Origin: Candidatus Nomurabacteria bacterium
GTDB taxonomy: Bacteria > Patescibacteriota > Minisyncoccia > Phycocordibacterales > UBA10002
Direction of reading: 5' to 3'
Assembly: GCA_943349725.1 (NCBI GenBank)
Contig: CALQZP010000001.1
Coordinates: forward strand, 1-64,000
Length of the DNA: 64,000 bases
Position 1 is the first letter of the stretch. Every line of letters begins with the position of its first letter. A program made the translations under genes and the position numbers. This document shows positions 15,520 to 22,417 of the stretch, in pieces. Under the pieces are notes generated by a model, which saw only the letters and a list, made by a program, of their open reading frames with translations, was not told where the DNA came from and did not search any database.

Positions 15520-15885
15520 TTTCTTCCTTCTTTTTCTCTTTTTTTTGTTGTTTGTTTCTTTGAACCCTGTTTAAAGTCGATGATTCAACGACTTTTGCCC
15601 AATGCTTACACAACATCGAGCTACCGAAACGACCGATTTCTCGGTCCTACCCAGAGCCTCCAGTTGGGCCAAGGGTGCTCTATCTCGGAATCGCAGTTAA
15701 TGAAATGCGACCCCTCTTGCTCTGCCGACACAGGTCGGCAAGGCGAAGAGGAGTAACATTTCGGAACGAATGACCGCTCCGCGTCTTCCTGTTTGAGGTT
15801 TTATCTTCACCTCAAACTTTCTTCTGCCTATTCGGTTGTCAAAGAATCAAACATACAGTATACCATGTACCATATATAAAGTCAA
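15520..15885 (-). promoter_or_regulatory. Consensus promoter and ~330-nt structured leader of island 1
   Basis: TTGACT (15880-15885) and TATACT (15857-15862) with a 17-nt spacer point leftward; transcription should begin near 15850, over 300 nt before the first start codon. The leader holds stable hairpins, for example TTTGAGGT...ACCTCAAA, TTGCCGAC-CTGT-GTCGGCA and GACCGA-GAAA-TCGGTC. The block GGCGAAGAGGARTAACATT (15739-15768 region) recurs upstream of island 2 (41089-41118 region), so it is probably a regulatory RNA element. Confidence 0.65.
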
Positions 15886-15998
15886 TAGGTGGGGAGGGCT
15901 GAAAAAGCTATGATTAGAGCCATGAAAAACTCCGCCTTTATTGATGCGCAAACTGAAAAAGGAAGTCAGAGAGAAGATAACAGGACTTATGTACACCC

Positions 15999-16052
15999 CT
16001 CCCGCGCTAGACGCGTGTGTGCTCCCCTTGTTAGGGGAGAATTAAGACAAAG
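15999..16052. repeat. Copy of CTCCC-hairpin palindromic element
   Basis: CACCCCTCCCGCGCTAGACG followed by CTCCCCTTGTTAGGGGAGAA. It has the same order as the ruvC and island-1 elements (GGAGGG box, spacer, CTCCC...GGGAG hairpin, AATTAAG). Confidence 0.6.
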
Positions 16053-16116
16053 TTGCGTAAGTCCTAGATAAATTATATGAATAATCTTAATCATAAAATC
16101 GGCAGAGGTTGGAAAC

Positions 16117-16158
16117 GAAAACGCACCGCGCAGACACGAGGACTGCGAGATGCGTTTT
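16117..16158 (+). promoter_or_regulatory. Hairpin over the Mur ligase start region
   Basis: GAAAACGCA...TGCGTTTTC arms enclose CGCGCAG...CTGCGAG. The right arm contains the ATG at 16150. If translation starts there the start codon would be buried in the stem, which argues either for control or for a later start. Confidence 0.55.
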
Positions 16159-17472
16159 CTTGTGAATGAACCTATGATAGCAGACCAAACAGAAAAGTCA
16201 GCAGGGTACGAGATGCCTCCGGCCGTACACGGAATGTCCTTACGGCATCTGGTCAGCACTCTCAAACTCCCCTACCACTACCTGCTCGCCATGCTTGGGG
16301 CCATTATTTATGGCTTCCCTTCACGAAAGTTAAACGTTATCGCCGTAACCGGAACTAAGGGTAAGAGCTCGGTAGTGGAGCTCATAAGCGCATTACTTGA
16401 TGAAGCGGGGTATAAAACCGCGCACGCTTCCACCATTCATTTCAAGATTGGCGACAAGATTGAACGGAATATGCACAAGATGACGATGCCGGGACGTTTT
16501 TTCCTCCAACATTTTCTGCGTAAAGCCGTTCAAGCCGGATGCACCCATGCGGTGATTGAGATGACCTCGGAAGGAGCACGACAGTTCAGACATAAGTTCA
16601 TCTTCCTCAATGCGCTTATCTTTACGAACCTCGCGCCAGAACACCTTGAGTCGCACGGCTCATACGAAAACTATGTTCGCGCCAAAGTGTCTATCGCGCG
16701 CGAACTTGAGAAATCACCAAAGAAAAATAAAATGCTTATTGTAAACGGTGAGGATGCGGAAGCGCACCGATTTCTGGAAGTGTTTACCGGCACCAAAAAG
16801 ATATTTAGTGCGAAGGACGCGGGAGGGCCGGTGGTTACGTCAGAGGGGATTTCATTCAATTGGCAGGGCGTTCGTATAGAATCATCACTTCCGGGGAAAT
16901 TTAACCTGTACAATATTCTTGCCACAGTAACGTATGCGGATACTCTAGGTATACCGTTGGAGAAAATTCAGTCAGGGATCAAGAAAATGAGGGGTATTTT
17001 GGGACGTGCACAAAAGATTGAAGGATCCGATTTCTCGGTCATCGTCGACTATGCGCACACTCCCGAATCACTTGAGCAGTTCTATGAAACCTACGCCGGA
17101 AAATACAAGCGGTGCATTTTGGGAAATACGGGAGGAGGGAGGGACACCTGGAAGCGTCCGGTGATGGCGGGTATTGCCGAAAAATACTGCGATGAGGTTA
17201 TTCTTACCAATGAAGACCCATACGACGAAGACCCCGAGAGGATTATTAGGGAGATGGCCGTCGGAATGAAGTACAAAGAACCATTACTCATTCTTGATCG
17301 TAGGACGGCTATCCGCGCAGCACTCCAAAAATCAACTAAAGGTGATTTTGTGCTCATTACCGGCAAAGGAACCGACCCGTTTATTATGGGTCCGAACGGC
17401 ACCAAAGAGGCGTGGGATGACGCAACCGTGGTGAAGGAGGAATTGCAGAAAATCCTAAATTCTAATATCTAA
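16150..17472 (+). CDS. Mur ligase family protein (MurE-like)
   Basis: 440 residues at most. Central Mur ligase ATP-binding loop VIAVTGTKGKSSVVELI (about 60-76), then TNLAPEHLESHGSYENYVRAK (Mur motif with catalytic/carbamylated Lys region), VIVDYAHTPESLEQF, and the C-terminal ligase domain with NEDPYDEDPERIIREM, where MurE has D-N-P-R. The changed DNPR-like motif means the third amino acid may not be meso-DAP. The MurE/F-type N-terminal UDP-binding domain is reduced. Starts at 16150, 16171 or 16234 (MSLRHLVSTLKLPYHYLLAM, where relatives begin) are possible; the hairpin at 16117..16158 makes the first doubtful. Role: adding an amino acid to UDP-MurNAc peptide. Confidence 0.85.
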   Translation: MRFLVNEPMIADQTEKSAGYEMPPAVHGMSLRHLVSTLKLPYHYLLAMLGAIIYGFPSRKLNVIAVTGTKGKSSVVELISALLDEAGYKTAHASTIHFKIGDKIERNMHKMTMPGRFFLQHFLRKAVQAGCTHAVIEMTSEGARQFRHKFIFLNALIFTNLAPEHLESHGSYENYVRAKVSIARELEKSPKKNKMLIVNGEDAEAHRFLEVFTGTKKIFSAKDAGGPVVTSEGISFNWQGVRIESSLPGKFNLYNILATVTYADTLGIPLEKIQSGIKKMRGILGRAQKIEGSDFSVIVDYAHTPESLEQFYETYAGKYKRCILGNTGGGRDTWKRPVMAGIAEKYCDEVILTNEDPYDEDPERIIREMAVGMKYKEPLLILDRRTAIRAALQKSTKGDFVLITGKGTDPFIMGPNGTKEAWDDATVVKEELQKILNSNI

Positions 17473-17582
17473 ATTCTAAACAAACCACAAAAATTGAAAA
17501 CCTAAACGAGGTTGGTTTATGGCTTTGTGATTTGGATTTTAGAATTTGTTTAGATTTTAGAGTTTCGTTTTTAGATATTCCA
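17466..17582. repeat. AT-rich inverted-repeat spacer
   Basis: TATCTAAATTCTAAACAAACC on the left is mirrored by TTTTAGAATTTGTTTAGATTTTAG on the right. It forms a long imperfect stem between two converging genes and is probably a bidirectional terminator. Confidence 0.6.
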
Positions 17583-17586
17583 CTTC

Positions 17587-18816
17587 CTAGTGGCTGTATT
17601 TTTCATTCAGCTTCTGGAGCGTCAGCTCTCCCACAGTTCCGGAAGGCGGAAGTCCATGCTTTTCCTGAAAATCTTTGACCGCAAGTATCGTGCAGGGACC
17701 GAAACTTCCCGTGAGCGGACAATCTCGTTTGCTTTTTCCTTCCGGTGGATACATTTCCTCGAGGAGAAGCGCGGTTTGTAGTGAAAGCACGCTCGGGTTC
17801 CCGCCTCCTCCCGCAACGAGGGGTTCACTCCAGTTATGGGGCAAAAGTGTCGTCGGATATTTTTGGAAAATCTCTCCATTCTTTCCGAAAAAACGATTGA
17901 GTCCCTGATAGGTCTGAAACGCCAGCTCCTTGAGGACGCGCGCACGAACCTCCGGGCCGATGAACTTTTGTTCGTAAATATAGCCATATTCAATAAGGAC
18001 GGAGGCGGGGTCAAGCGTGTTGTACGAACCGATGGCAATAAGCCCTTGGTCTTCCACTATTCCGCTATCTTCAATGGGTAGATTGCTTTCCGCATAAAAC
18101 TTAAGAAATTGCTTGAGTAACGAAAGTGCCACCTCCTTGCTTGCCCGCGCATTTGAAAACTGCGAATCGGGAACGTAGAGCGCAAACCCACTATAGCGAC
18201 CTGTCTTATGACTACGCCTCCCGGGGTAGTCATTGAAGTGAATATGAAGCACGATGTCCACCCGGTGCTCATTTGCCCACTTGTTAAACGAGTAGAGCTT
18301 TGTCGCCACTTCATTCGGCGCGGAATTGTGTATCACTCCGTCAGTAAGATGCACACTCCCGGCGCGCACGAGTTCGCGCATCGTCTGTTTTTTCTCGGCG
18401 ACAAAAGTGGCAATCATATCGCGCTCCGTTTCAAAATAATTTTGAAATTCGGGAGCGTACCCTTTCGTGGTCCGCGTAAGAATCGGCTCATAGGCAGAAT
18501 CGGCCGAGAGAAGTCTCGCGAGCTCCTCCCCTACAACAACATTCATGTCAGCCTCGCGCACGCCCTGAAACTCCGTGCCCCAGGCATCGTTGTCATGCCC
18601 GGGAACAATGAGGACTCGCAGTTTACGTTCCCCGTGTGTCGCCCGAGTATAGATTTCCTGTAACTGCTCGGGGGTAACACTCTCCGTAAAAAAGACGCCT
18701 GCAAATAACCGGTCAACATCCTGAAAAGAAAGGAGTGGGGAATGGGACACACTGAAGGAAACCACAAGAGCGGTTCCACAGCACGACACGGCAAAAAGTC
18801 TTAAAAAGCGCTTCAC
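17587..18816 (-). CDS. N-acetylmuramoyl-L-alanine amidase with PG-binding domain
   Basis: About 409 residues. I use the GTG at 18816: a TATACT hexamer sits exactly 6 nt upstream, and this start gives a clean signal peptide (KRFLRLFAV then CCGTALVVSFSVS). The Amidase_3 catalytic domain follows: VLIVPGHDNDAWGTEF (first zinc His), READMNVVV (Glu), DIVLHIHFNDYP (second His) and VLIEYGYIYE (catalytic Glu). The C-terminal 65 residues form a PG_binding_1 repeat (LSLQTALLLEEMYPP ... FGPCTILAVKDFQEKHGLPPSGTVGELTLQKL). It is exported to cut peptide from glycan in peptidoglycan. An ATG at 18843 is the alternative start. Confidence 0.9.
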   Translation of the reverse strand: MKRFLRLFAVSCCGTALVVSFSVSHSPLLSFQDVDRLFAGVFFTESVTPEQLQEIYTRATHGERKLRVLIVPGHDNDAWGTEFQGVREADMNVVVGEELARLLSADSAYEPILTRTTKGYAPEFQNYFETERDMIATFVAEKKQTMRELVRAGSVHLTDGVIHNSAPNEVATKLYSFNKWANEHRVDIVLHIHFNDYPGRRSHKTGRYSGFALYVPDSQFSNARASKEVALSLLKQFLKFYAESNLPIEDSGIVEDQGLIAIGSYNTLDPASVLIEYGYIYEQKFIGPEVRARVLKELAFQTYQGLNRFFGKNGEIFQKYPTTLLPHNWSEPLVAGGGGNPSVLSLQTALLLEEMYPPEGKSKRDCPLTGSFGPCTILAVKDFQEKHGLPPSGTVGELTLQKLNEKYSH

Positions 18817-18890
18817 CGCTCCAGTATACCAGGAAAAGTTCAAGCCACTGATTTGGGAAAGTGCGCTATTTGTTCTACAATTACCTCACT

Positions 18891-19817
18891 ATGGACGATG
18901 CAAAATGGTTTGTTGGGTTTCTTTTGGTTTTCGGGATTATCTGGCTGAGCGGAAAAAGCAATCCATCAAGACAGCCTTCCCCGCACGCGACCTCAACCCC
19001 CAAGACAAGGGGTATTCCCGCAGAGGTGGGTCCTCGAAGAGGAACACCCAAAAAAGAAGTGATCTCCGCCCCGCCAGCGAGTACCGTTTTACCTAGCGCC
19101 CCCATTTCCACGACACCTTCCGAGGATATCTCCCCTTTTTACGGCCGGCTAACCATTGGTTCGCTAAATCGCGGTACACTAGGAAACGAATACGTCATCA
19201 TTCAGGCTTCAAGTAAGAACGTCGGTGACACGGACATCACCGGAGTCACCATTAGAAGTGGGATAGGCCTTACCGGAGAAACTATCGGCAAGGGGTGGAC
19301 GGCCTATTTCCCGGGAACTGTTGGTGAGGGTGACCCTATACTCCTCCGCCCTGGAAACCGGGTGTATGTTCTTTCAGGACGTCCGCCAGGAGGAATGACA
19401 CTACCGTCAAAGGGCGGTTTCCAGCTTAACCTATGCACCGGTTTTTTTGAGCAGGGACAGAATTTTTATCCTGGACTACCGCTTCAGTGTCCTCGTCCAG
19501 AAAACGGGCCACTCCTCTCTTCGGGAGATATCTTGAGCGAAGATTGCTATACCTACCTTAAGCGCATACCCCGCTGTACCGTCCCCTCATCGGTTCCTAA
19601 GAATCTCGCTTCGGACGGAAATTGTCGCGCGTACGCGCTTACCAAAATAAACTACGGACAATGCGTGGTCGATTACCGAAAGGACCCAAGGTTTTTACGG
19701 GGCGAATGGCGCGTGTACCTCGGGCGAGGCACGAGACTGTGGCGTGACGGAAAGGAAATTATAGAAATCTTGGATAAAGACGGGAAACTTATTGCGAGAA
19801 AGCAGTACGGTTCATAG
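18891..19817 (+). CDS. Exported Cys-containing protein, lamin-tail-like domain
   Basis: About 308 residues. One N-terminal hydrophobic segment (MDDAKWFVGFLLVFGIIWLS) serves as signal anchor, then a Ser/Thr/Pro-rich linker to about residue 80. The domain YGRLTIGSLNRGTLGNEYVIIQASSKNVGDTDITGVTIRS resembles the start of lamin-tail-like beta domains common in CPR surface proteins. Ten or so Cys follow in the C-terminal part, suggesting disulfides that the VKOR gene at 6041 could support. The last segment WRVYLGRGTRLWRDGKEIIEILDKDGKLIARK resembles the same fold's closing strands. No enzyme motif is seen. Its 3' end overlaps the converging methyltransferase by 6 nt. Confidence 0.7.
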   Translation: MDDAKWFVGFLLVFGIIWLSGKSNPSRQPSPHATSTPKTRGIPAEVGPRRGTPKKEVISAPPASTVLPSAPISTTPSEDISPFYGRLTIGSLNRGTLGNEYVIIQASSKNVGDTDITGVTIRSGIGLTGETIGKGWTAYFPGTVGEGDPILLRPGNRVYVLSGRPPGGMTLPSKGGFQLNLCTGFFEQGQNFYPGLPLQCPRPENGPLLSSGDILSEDCYTYLKRIPRCTVPSSVPKNLASDGNCRAYALTKINYGQCVVDYRKDPRFLRGEWRVYLGRGTRLWRDGKEIIEILDKDGKLIARKQYGS

Positions 19818-20285
19818 ACATTGGCGCCACGCGAACTGAAAAAGTACAATCCCCGCGGTCACCGAGACATTGAGCGACTCCTTTGTGCCATGCATCGGGA
19901 TTTCAATGATGTGGTCACACTTTTTGAGTATACTTTTCGGAATACCGTCCACTTCATTCCCAAGAATGAGCGCGACCGAACCTTTCGGTCTGTATGTTTT
20001 GTAATTGACCGAGTGCGTGTCTTGCTCCACGGCGACAATGCTCACCTTTTGTTCCTTAAATTTACGGAGGAGAGGTGCAATGGTTTTCTGATACTCCCAC
20101 GAGACACTCGCCTCGGAGCCGAGAGCAACCTTTGCTAAATCTTTCCGAGGAAGGCCGTAGCGGTCTATCGGTGTTGGTGTAGTCCCAATGAGGTACAGCT
20201 TCTCCACCCCTGCCCCATCAGCAGTTCTAAATATGGAGCCTACGTTATGCACACTCCGGATATTATGAAGAATTAAGAAAACCAT
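19812..20285 (-). CDS. SpoU/TrmH-family RNA 2'-O-methyltransferase
   Basis: About 157 residues, a minimal SPOUT enzyme. All three SpoU motifs are present: motif 1 LHNIRSVHNVGSIFRTADG with the catalytic Arg, motif 2 VALILGNEVDGIP, and motif 3 IIEIPMHGTKESLNVSVTAGIVLFQF, which forms the knotted SAM site. No N-terminal RNA-binding extension exists, as in TrmL. The substrate may be tRNA or rRNA ribose. ATG at 20285 taken as start (TACAGT 7 nt upstream); a GTG nine bases earlier is possible. It occupies the place where a DGR reverse transcriptase would be expected. Confidence 0.9.
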   Translation of the reverse strand: MVFLILHNIRSVHNVGSIFRTADGAGVEKLYLIGTTPTPIDRYGLPRKDLAKVALGSEASVSWEYQKTIAPLLRKFKEQKVSIVAVEQDTHSVNYKTYRPKGSVALILGNEVDGIPKSILKKCDHIIEIPMHGTKESLNVSVTAGIVLFQFAWRQCL

Positions 20286-20328
20286 GACGGGCACTGTAAC
20301 AGGGAACAGCTGGATTGCCTATACGCAA

Positions 20329-20356
20329 AAAGGAGTCGTTTAAAACAGACTCCTTT
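20329..20356 (-). terminator. Terminator after the DGR template region
   Basis: AAAGGAGTC-TGTTTTAAAC-GACTCCTTT followed by TTTTG on the minus strand, 11 nt past the template's 3' end. It would end the template RNA. Confidence 0.75.
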
Positions 20357-20366
20357 AATTGCGAGA

Positions 20367-20484
20367 AACTTCTCGACGAAACCGCACGTTATCGTTCGCG
20401 TTCTGCACGTCGTTGTAATTCACGTTCACCGTACCATTGCTGCGATTGAAGTTCACATACGGCACGTTCTCGTCGGGAAGGCGG
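20367..20484 (-). ncRNA. DGR template region (TR)
   Basis: 118 nt that align gap-free with the 3' end of the target gene at a constant offset of 490. Of 32 template-strand adenines 19 differ in the target; of the other 86 bases only 3 differ. AAC/AAT-rich stretches of the template (AACGCGAACGATAAC) become CTCGCGCTCGCGGAC in the target. The last 16 nt (GTGCGGTTTCGTCGAG) are unchanged and fit the initiation-of-mutagenic-homology end. A 49-codon open frame with a GGAG site (20355..20504) also runs through it, ending FRREVSRN, so a remnant gene tail is the alternative reading. Confidence 0.9.
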
Positions 20485-20545
20485 TTCGTCCTGTCTTTCT
20501 CCATCCGTAATCTCCGGAAGGCGATTGCTCATCTTCCTGTGTCTT

Positions 20546-20703
20546 ATACCATCTCCAATTAACGCTTGGACATTAACTTATTTCTTAATTTCGAGCGAAA
20601 GACGAGATGGAGTCCGAGCCGTATCGAGATACGGCGAGGACGAAGCGAAGTTTTGTAGCCGAAATTCAGGAATAAGTATGCGATGGTTAATTGGAGATGG
20701 TAT
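20546..20703. repeat. 158-nt nested inverted repeat between TR and target gene
   Basis: Outer 18-bp perfect arms (20546-20563, ATACCATCTCCAATTAAC, and 20686-20703). Next come imperfect arms ACTTATTTCTTAATTTCG / CGAAATTCAGGAATAAGT, then GTCC...GGAC and the perfect inner palindrome CCGTATC-GA-GATACGG. It has no coding potential. It could be a MITE-like insertion or a structured part of the DGR RNA. Confidence 0.8.
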
Positions 20704-20768
20704 TACGATGACCAATCGTCATTCGCCGATGCGAACCGACTGAACAGTCGTCTCAAGCATATACAAAA

Positions 20769-20804
20769 AGCCGATGTGCAACAATCTCTTGTCACACACC
20801 GGCT
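20769..20804 (-). promoter_or_regulatory. DGR-type hairpin downstream of the variable region
   Basis: A 16-bp stem (three G-U pairs) with arms AGCCGGTGTGTGACAA / TTGTTGCACATCGGCT and tetraloop GAGA, starting 13 nt after the target stop codon and followed by TTTTTG. Known DGRs carry a hairpin/cruciform with a GRNA tetraloop at this place. It may double as a Rho-independent terminator. Confidence 0.75.
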
Positions 20805-20817
20805 GGACTTGTTCTTC

Positions 20818-21669
20818 CTATTGCGGAAGTGAAGAAGTTTGAAGGTTTGAAGGAACAACTGCTCGACGAAACCGCACGTCCGCGAGCGCGAGCAGCACGT
20901 CATAGCAATACACGTTCACCCCACCAAGGCCGCGATTGAAGTGCACACACGGCACGCGCTCGTCGGGAAGGCGGGAGTCAGTACAGAAGGTTATAACGCC
21001 TTGGTCCGGATGAACGCTGTACTGTCTCCCATATGCTCGTCCAAAGAGTTGGCGCATAGGAACCGTAGTAGTTGTCCACGGGAGTTCGCGAACGGCAACC
21101 GTATGAAGATTGATCGGACTGTTCGTGCCCTTTCCAAGACATCCATCCGGAGCCTCCTGCTCATCCGCGACCCAAAAGCCAAAGGTACCGGTGTGTTTGT
21201 GCGTCATCTCCACATCGTCAAGGCTTTTATCACCGGAAAATCTCGAGACCTTGCCACCATAGGCTTTTTTATCGGACTGGAAGAAAAACTCCGCCGACTG
21301 CGCCACCTTTTCGTGCATTAGGCAGAAACGGGCTTTGTAGCCGAGGGGTTGGCGTGGGATAAGGAGTCCGGCGAAATCGGTTTTCATGCCGTATTCGTCG
21401 CTCCAGAACTTTTCTTCCCGCTGTGCGAGTTCGCTCGGAATGGTAATAAGCGACGAATCCGTCTTCGTCGATTCTTTGAGCGCAATGCGCTGGTCGCAAC
21501 CGAGATGCGCGACCGTCCGCACCAACTCTGACACCTGCGGATGATTTTCGTTCTTGAGCAAATAATACACTTCAGCATCCGACAGAACGCCGACACTATT
21601 CGCAAATCTGCCCGCGAGGGTCAATCTTTGCTGTACTTCTTCTGTCACCAACAAGGGGGCCTTAGTCAT
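20818..21669 (-). CDS. DGR target (variable) protein
   Basis: 283 residues. The C-terminal 40 residues (SRLPDERVPCVHFNRGLGG... VRFRRAVV) are encoded by the variable region 20857..20974 and correspond to the exposed face of a C-type-lectin-like fold in known DGR targets. Compared with the template, changed residues are N-to-R, Y-to-C, N-to-H, S-to-G, N-to-L and similar, all centred on AAN or TAN codons. The upstream part (AQSAEFFFQSDKKAYGGKVSR, GTFGFWVADEQEAPDG, TVAVRELPW) looks like the conserved body of the domain. No TM or signal peptide is visible, so it may be cytoplasmic or exported by an unusual route. RBS AAGGATTCCTT precedes the ATG, after a leader hairpin GGACAG...CTGTCC. Ligand unknown. 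Confidence 0.88.
   Translation of the reverse strand: MTKAPLLVTEEVQQRLTLAGRFANSVGVLSDAEVYYLLKNENHPQVSELVRTVAHLGCDQRIALKESTKTDSSLITIPSELAQREEKFWSDEYGMKTDFAGLLIPRQPLGYKARFCLMHEKVAQSAEFFFQSDKKAYGGKVSRFSGDKSLDDVEMTHKHTGTFGFWVADEQEAPDGCLGKGTNSPINLHTVAVRELPWTTTTVPMRQLFGRAYGRQYSVHPDQGVITFCTDSRLPDERVPCVHFNRGLGGVNVYCYDVLLALADVRFRRAVVPSNLQTSSLPQ
20857..20974 (-). repeat. DGR variable region (VR)
   Basis: Target-side copy of the template at constant offset 490. Nearly all differences sit opposite template adenines (19 of 22). Flanks beyond 20974 and below 20857 no longer align, which defines the homology block. It lies at the extreme 3' end of the target gene, as in all characterised DGRs. Confidence 0.9.
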
Positions 21670-21865
21670 AAGGAATCCTTTTTCTTTTTTTGATTGTTAC
21701 CAAAGGACAGTCGAGATGGCACTAATGCGCGCCATTTTCTGTCCGAAAATACCCTACCATATTTGTCTGTCTGACGTCAAATTTTGAACGAGGACAATGA
21801 GAGGGTCAACGGGGGGTCTGTTCAGTCACCGTTACTTGTCCTTGTTTCTTTGGTATAGTTATTGC

Positions 21866-22270
21866 ATGTTAAGCATCTTCCCCGATTTACTCAACTTTGG
21901 TTTTTTCGCCCCCTTGCTTCTTCGCGTTGCGCTTGGAGTTGTCTTCCTTGGTTTTGGGCGACACACACTAGGCCGTGGTCGTGGGCAACACGGCGCGCTG
22001 TTTGAAGCCATCGGCCTTCGCCAAGGACACCGCTATGTCACTGTCTTCGGTGTGCTTGAAATCGTAGTCGCACTTCTCCTTATCGTCGGCCTCTACACAC
22101 AAGTAGTCGCACTCATTGTATTTATTCTTTCCCTGGAAGCCTACTATCTCAAAGGCAAACACGGTCAGCATATTGAACACCGCCGTCATCTCTTCTTCCT
22201 CATCGGCATTATCGCATTCTCACTTCTCCTCACCGGAGCAGGCGCTCTCGCGTTTGATTTGCCTCTCTAG
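21866..22270 (+). CDS. DoxX family membrane protein
   Basis: 134 residues with four TM helices. The first block FGFFAPLLLRVALGVVFLGFGRHTL is the DoxX N-terminal helix with its Arg and Gly-Phe pattern, then FEAIGL, GVLEIVVALLLIVGLYTQ and the short helix 4. DoxX-like proteins are linked to oxidoreductase or quinone chemistry at the membrane, but the family is diverse. The start is set by TATAGT exactly 6 nt before the ATG at 21866; in-frame codons upstream lack a signal. It stands alone next to the tRNA-Lys. Confidence 0.85.
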   Translation: MLSIFPDLLNFGFFAPLLLRVALGVVFLGFGRHTLGRGRGQHGALFEAIGLRQGHRYVTVFGVLEIVVALLLIVGLYTQVVALIVFILSLEAYYLKGKHGQHIEHRRHLFFLIGIIAFSLLLTGAGALAFDLPL

Positions 22271-22310
22271 CTTCAAAATCGGAGAGGAGTATGGTATAAC
22301 ACGTGGGTTC

Positions 22311-22382
22311 CGCCCATAGCTCAGCTGGTAGAGCAGCTCGCTTTTAACGAGAAGGTCCTTGGTTCAAATCCAAGTGGGCGGA
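22311..22382 (+). tRNA. tRNA-Lys (anticodon UUU)
   Basis: Acceptor CCGCCCA/TGGGCGG, discriminator A, D-arm GCTCAGCTGGTAGAGC, anticodon loop CTTTTAA (UUU) and T-arm CTTGGTTCAAATCCAAG. CCA is not encoded. Confidence 0.95.
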
Positions 22383-22417
22383 TAGAAATATGATAGGCAT
22401 GGTACTATACTCGTACC

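Noticed and set aside
20355..20504. Calling the 49-codon frame an ordinary gene
   Set aside because: Its sequence is the DGR template; the adenine-biased differences explain it better than a separate gene, so it is reported as template RNA with the frame noted.
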